Below, piece after piece: positions 61,900 through 64,000 of a DNA stretch of 64,000 nucleotides (position 1 is the first letter of the stretch; every line of letters begins with the position of its first letter). Under the pieces are notes generated by a model. The model ran no database searches. It was not told the origin of the DNA and worked only from the letters and a program-made list of their open reading frames with translations. A program made the position numbers and the translations under genes. The DNA is from Streptomyces sp. R41 (lineage in GTDB: Bacteria > Actinomycetota > Actinomycetes > Streptomycetales > Streptomycetaceae), in the NCBI RefSeq assembly GCF_041053055.1, contig NZ_CP163443.1:868001-932000 (forward strand), written 5' to 3'.

Positions 61900-62462
61900 C
61901 TCCGCCGCGAGCCAGGACCTGGGGCCGAGTCGGCCAGACACCGGTCGTACGAGTGCGCGGCCGCGGTTCCGGACGGGTGTCGATGGCCGGGATGACCTGC
62001 TACAAGCCCGGCGAGCGATCCCGGCTGATCTACGCGATCCGCGAGTACCGGGGCCGCAAGGGCGAGCCGAAGGGGTTCGGGTGGCGCGACTTCCGCGACC
62101 TCATCGTCCGTGCTCACATCCAGCTCGGCACCCCGATCGTGCTCGTGTGGGACAACGTACGCCTCCACCTGACCGCTGGCATGAAGGACTTCATCGCCGC
62201 GAACTCCGACTGGCTCATCGTGTTCCAGCTGCCGACCTACGCCCCTGATCTGAACCCGACCGAGGGCATCTGGTCGCTGGTGAAGCGCGACCTCGGCAAC
62301 CTCGCGGCCGCCGACCTCGGCCAGATCACCCGCGCGGTCAAGCGCAAGCTCAAGATGTTGCAGTACAGGCCGCAGGTGATTGACGGCTGCTTCGCAGAAA
62401 CGGGACTGAGGTTCAGCGAAGCACCCTCGACCGCTGCCCCCGCCTTCGCGACGACGCGGTGA
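61809..62462 (+). CDS. IS630 transposase OrfB, DDE catalytic part (copy 3)
   Basis: MEEGDLAAGKSTAAERGAYL, VFEDEAGQSMTPPRARTWGR (first Asp), IVLVWDNVRLHLTAGMKDFI (second Asp), LPTYAPDLNPTEGIWSLVKR (Glu). After the family-conserved CFAETGLRF the frame runs 14 codons further (SEAPSTAAPAFATTR) than in copies whose stop coincides with the IS end. All catalytic residues are present. Confidence 0.75.
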   Translation: MEEGDLAAGKSTAAERGAYLVFEDEAGQSMTPPRARTWGRVGQTPVVRVRGRGSGRVSMAGMTCYKPGERSRLIYAIREYRGRKGEPKGFGWRDFRDLIVRAHIQLGTPIVLVWDNVRLHLTAGMKDFIAANSDWLIVFQLPTYAPDLNPTEGIWSLVKRDLGNLAAADLGQITRAVKRKLKMLQYRPQVIDGCFAETGLRFSEAPSTAAPAFATTR

Positions 62463-62556
62463 GCGTGCCCATCTTGATCCTGGGCGGCCGGGATGGGCAT
62501 GGGCAGGGGTAGCGTGTCGTCGTCGTAGAACGACGTGGGCACCAGGGAGGTCTCGG

Positions 62557-62952
62557 ATGCGGGCGGACTATCGCAGCTTGCCGGGCTTCGAGAAGATCCA
62601 GCTCGAGGGCAGCTACGTGTTGGGGATCGAAGCCCGCCCGGGGAAGCTGATGTTCAGGCTGGACCTGATGCTCGATCCAGGGCATCCCAACTTCGGCCCG
62701 CCGCTGGGAGACGATCGGGCCTGCTTCCGTCCGGCTCTGCTCTGTTTCGACGCCGTCCGCGGCCTCACCTGGACTGACCAGGGGACTCCGCCGGCCCGGG
62801 ATGCGAGCGGGGAGATCGACTACGGCACCATCGACGAGTTCACGTGGATCGCCGGGGAGTTCGCGCTCGTCGGAGACTGGGGCCGAATTCAGGTGAACTC
62901 CCATCAGACCCCGAAGCTGGAGATCGAAGTCGTCCACGGCCCGCGGCCATGA
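62557..62952 (+). CDS. Hypothetical protein inside the IS630 inverted repeats, 131 aa
   Basis: A soluble protein reads MRADYRSLPGFEKIQLEGSY, VLGIEARPGKLMFRLDLMLD, CFRPALLCFDAVRGLTWTDQ, IDEFTWIAGEFALVGDWGRI, PKLEIEVVHGPRP. It is a compact beta-rich domain resembling small immunity-type or regulatory proteins, without a named family. It lies 95 nt after OrfB and 100 nt before the right inverted repeat, so it is a passenger gene if the larger element is correct. Confidence 0.65.
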   Translation: MRADYRSLPGFEKIQLEGSYVLGIEARPGKLMFRLDLMLDPGHPNFGPPLGDDRACFRPALLCFDAVRGLTWTDQGTPPARDASGEIDYGTIDEFTWIAGEFALVGDWGRIQVNSHQTPKLEIEVVHGPRP

Positions 62953-63165
62953 CCGCTCCCGGGTGTCTCCGTGTCGGCCAGCCCACCGCCCGGCGCCACT
63001 CGTAGATCGTTGAGCTACCGCACCAACACGCGCGCGTCGGCTGGGTGATCGTCACCGACATCACGCTTTCAAGTTCAGCAGCAACGGGTGAGCACCTTCC
63101 GTCAGCGCCAATCACGAGGTCGCTGAGCCTGTGCCACTGACACTCAGATGATGATGTTCAACTGA

Positions 63166-63427
63166 CACTCCCCCGCAGACCACCACCCAGGCCGTGGCCG
63201 AGGTCTGCGTGGGAGCCCCGCTGCGGGGCACTCGCAACGTCGCCGGGCCCGAGGTCTTCACCCTCGACGAGGTGGGCCGGATCGCCCTGGCCGCCCGTGG
63301 TGACCAGCGCACCGTCATCACCGACAACAACGCGGGCAAATACGCTGTCGCCTCGAGTGACGTTCTCATCGTCAAGGGTGACGCCGTCATCGCCAAGACC
63401 ACCTATCGGGACTGGCTCGCGCGGTGA
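63166..63427 (+). pseudogene. NAD(P)-binding SDR/NmrA-like protein, C-terminal fragment
   Basis: QAVAEVCVGAPLRGTRNVAG, PEVFTLDEVGRIALAARGDQ, RTVITDNNAGKYAVASSDVL, IVKGDAVIAKTTYRDWLAR. The 'VGAPLxGTRNVAGPEVFTLDExGR' block is characteristic of the last third of atypical SDR (NmrA-like) proteins. The Rossmann fold and first 200 residues are absent. Confidence 0.6.
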
Positions 63428-63525
63428 CTGAGACGGAGCCCGCAGGACCTCCGTGGTGCGGCGCCCCGGCCGTACAGTCGACCGGTCAGGCTGTGCGCCC
63501 AGAATCGCAGCACCCATCCTCAAGC

Positions 63526-63963
63526 TAGGCGAATCCGACCGTGCTGCGGCGGCTTGAGTCGGGCTTCGCGGTGATCGGCGATGTTCAGTTCCTGCCCGGG
63601 TACTCAGTTCTCCTCGTGGACGAGCCGGGTGTTCAACGGCTGTACGACCTGTCGAGGGCCAAGCGGCTTTCGTTTCTGTCCGACATGGACCAACTCGGAG
63701 AAGCGGTTGAGCGGGCCTGTCGGCTGCTGGACCCTGATTTCCGCCGGTCAACCTGGAGATCCTCGGCAACACGGACCCGTTCTTGCATGCCCATGTCTGG
63801 CCGCGGTTCGAGTGGGAGCCGACTGAGTTGGTAGGCAGGCCGGTGGCTGTATCCGCGTGAGCGGTGGAGTGAGGAGCGGTTCAGGCTCGGTCCGCAGCAT
63901 GATGTGCTGCGGGATGCGATCGGCAGTGAACTGGACGAGTTGCGTTTGAGAACCCATCTTTGA
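63526..63963 (+). pseudogene. HIT-superfamily protein, frameshifted twice
   Basis: Frame 1: NPTVLRRLESGFAVIGDVQF, LPGYSVLLVDEPGVQRLYDL, MDQLGEAVERACRLLDPDFR. Shift near 63748: VNLEILGNTDPFLHAHVWPR, FEWEPTELVGRPV. Shift near 63845: WLYPRERWSEERFRLGPQHD, VLRDAIGSELDELRLRTHL, stop at 63961. The H-A-H-V-W segment corresponds to the histidine triad region of HIT / diadenosine-polyphosphate-hydrolase-like proteins. The 5' end is also missing. Confidence 0.65.
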
Positions 63964-64000
63964 ACCGGCCCTCCGGGCCCTCCGAAGCAGTGCCGCTCCG

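Larger units (their letters stand above)
61289..63078 (+). mobile_element. IS630-family element enclosing an extra gene (1,790 bp)
   Basis: Inverted repeats of 25 nt match at 24 positions (61289-61313, beginning CTGAACCTGAAAGCG; complement at 63054-63078). They enclose OrfA, OrfB and then a separate 131-codon gene. The dinucleotide outside both ends is CA rather than the usual TA. A second, weaker candidate right end (CTGAACCTCAG on the minus strand at about 62406-62416) sits near the OrfB end, where other copies terminate. The long matching repeats make the larger element the better-supported unit. Confidence 0.7.

Noticed and set aside
61289..62416. A smaller 1.13-kb IS630 element ending at 62416
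   Set aside because: Only about 9-10 nt of the putative right end match the left end, versus 24 of 25 for the end at 63054-63078.
63131..63170. Repeated ACTGACACTC near 63,134 and 63,159 as IS ends
   Set aside because: The copies are only 10 nt, in direct orientation, and no element lies between them.

Overview
The window looks like an accessory part of a Streptomyces (or close actinomycete) chromosome, probably an arm or integration-prone region. Evidence: very high GC with strong third-position G/C bias, GTG starts, and many typical actinobacterial families (CU044_5270/ECF sigma pair, DUF4239, DUF5302, DUF6236, GOLPH3-like, HEAT-repeat protein, Mrr-like nuclease, PIG-L deacetylase). The most striking feature is decay. 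Roughly a third of the recognisable genes are fragments, frameshifted or fused back-to-back with unrelated fragments, and remnants of at least five IS families (IS630, IS110, IS1182, IS5, IS1380) plus several tyrosine recombinases are scattered throughout. || Layout. 1-9,000: hypothetical genes, a frameshifted Mrr-like nuclease, a hemC fragment abutting a DUF6236 fragment, a nested IS630 scar, an ECF sigma/CU044_5270 operon and an IS110 remnant. 9,369-9,473: the 3' part of a tRNA-Ser(TGA) with its terminator, probably an old att site. 9,700-17,300: secreted and membrane proteins, GNAT, pglZ and IS1380 fragments, an intact Baeyer-Villiger-type monooxygenase and an intact Tet(X)-like flavin monooxygenase. 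17,400-21,650: broken recombinases, a NUDIX hydrolase, an SMI1/KNR4-like protein and an IS5 remnant. 21,700-25,200: an intact DUF6236 gene pair, a low-GC stretch and DUF5302. 26,200-30,400: carboxylesterase, GOLPH3-like protein and a two-component system on the minus strand. 31,100-33,470: two complete, convergent IS630 elements. 33,600-37,060: TetR with two perfect operators facing an aldo/keto reductase - DUF998 - SDR operon. 37,280-40,174: tandem tyrosine recombinases, one with a nonsense codon. 40,300-45,350: VOC protein, divergent esterase/MarR pair, fragments and an alpha/beta hydrolase. 45,353-48,734: an IS1182 element interrupted by an intact IS110 element. 48,800-58,060: lipoprotein, PIG-L deacetylase, several pseudogenes and a large HEAT-repeat protein. 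59,050-60,450: a secreted protein with tandem 19-residue repeats facing a TetR gene with three operator-like boxes. 61,289-63,078: an IS630 element whose 25-nt inverted repeats enclose an extra gene. 63,166-63,963: dehydrogenase and HIT-protein fragments. || Units likely to be functional: the ECF sigma/anti-sigma-like pair; the histidine kinase/response regulator pair; the TetR-controlled redox operon; the MarR/esterase pair; the two monooxygenases; the DUF6236 pair; and the IS630, IS110 and IS630-passenger elements. No CRISPR array, rRNA operon or complete antibiotic gene cluster was seen. All family calls come from reading motifs by eye; no database search was run.
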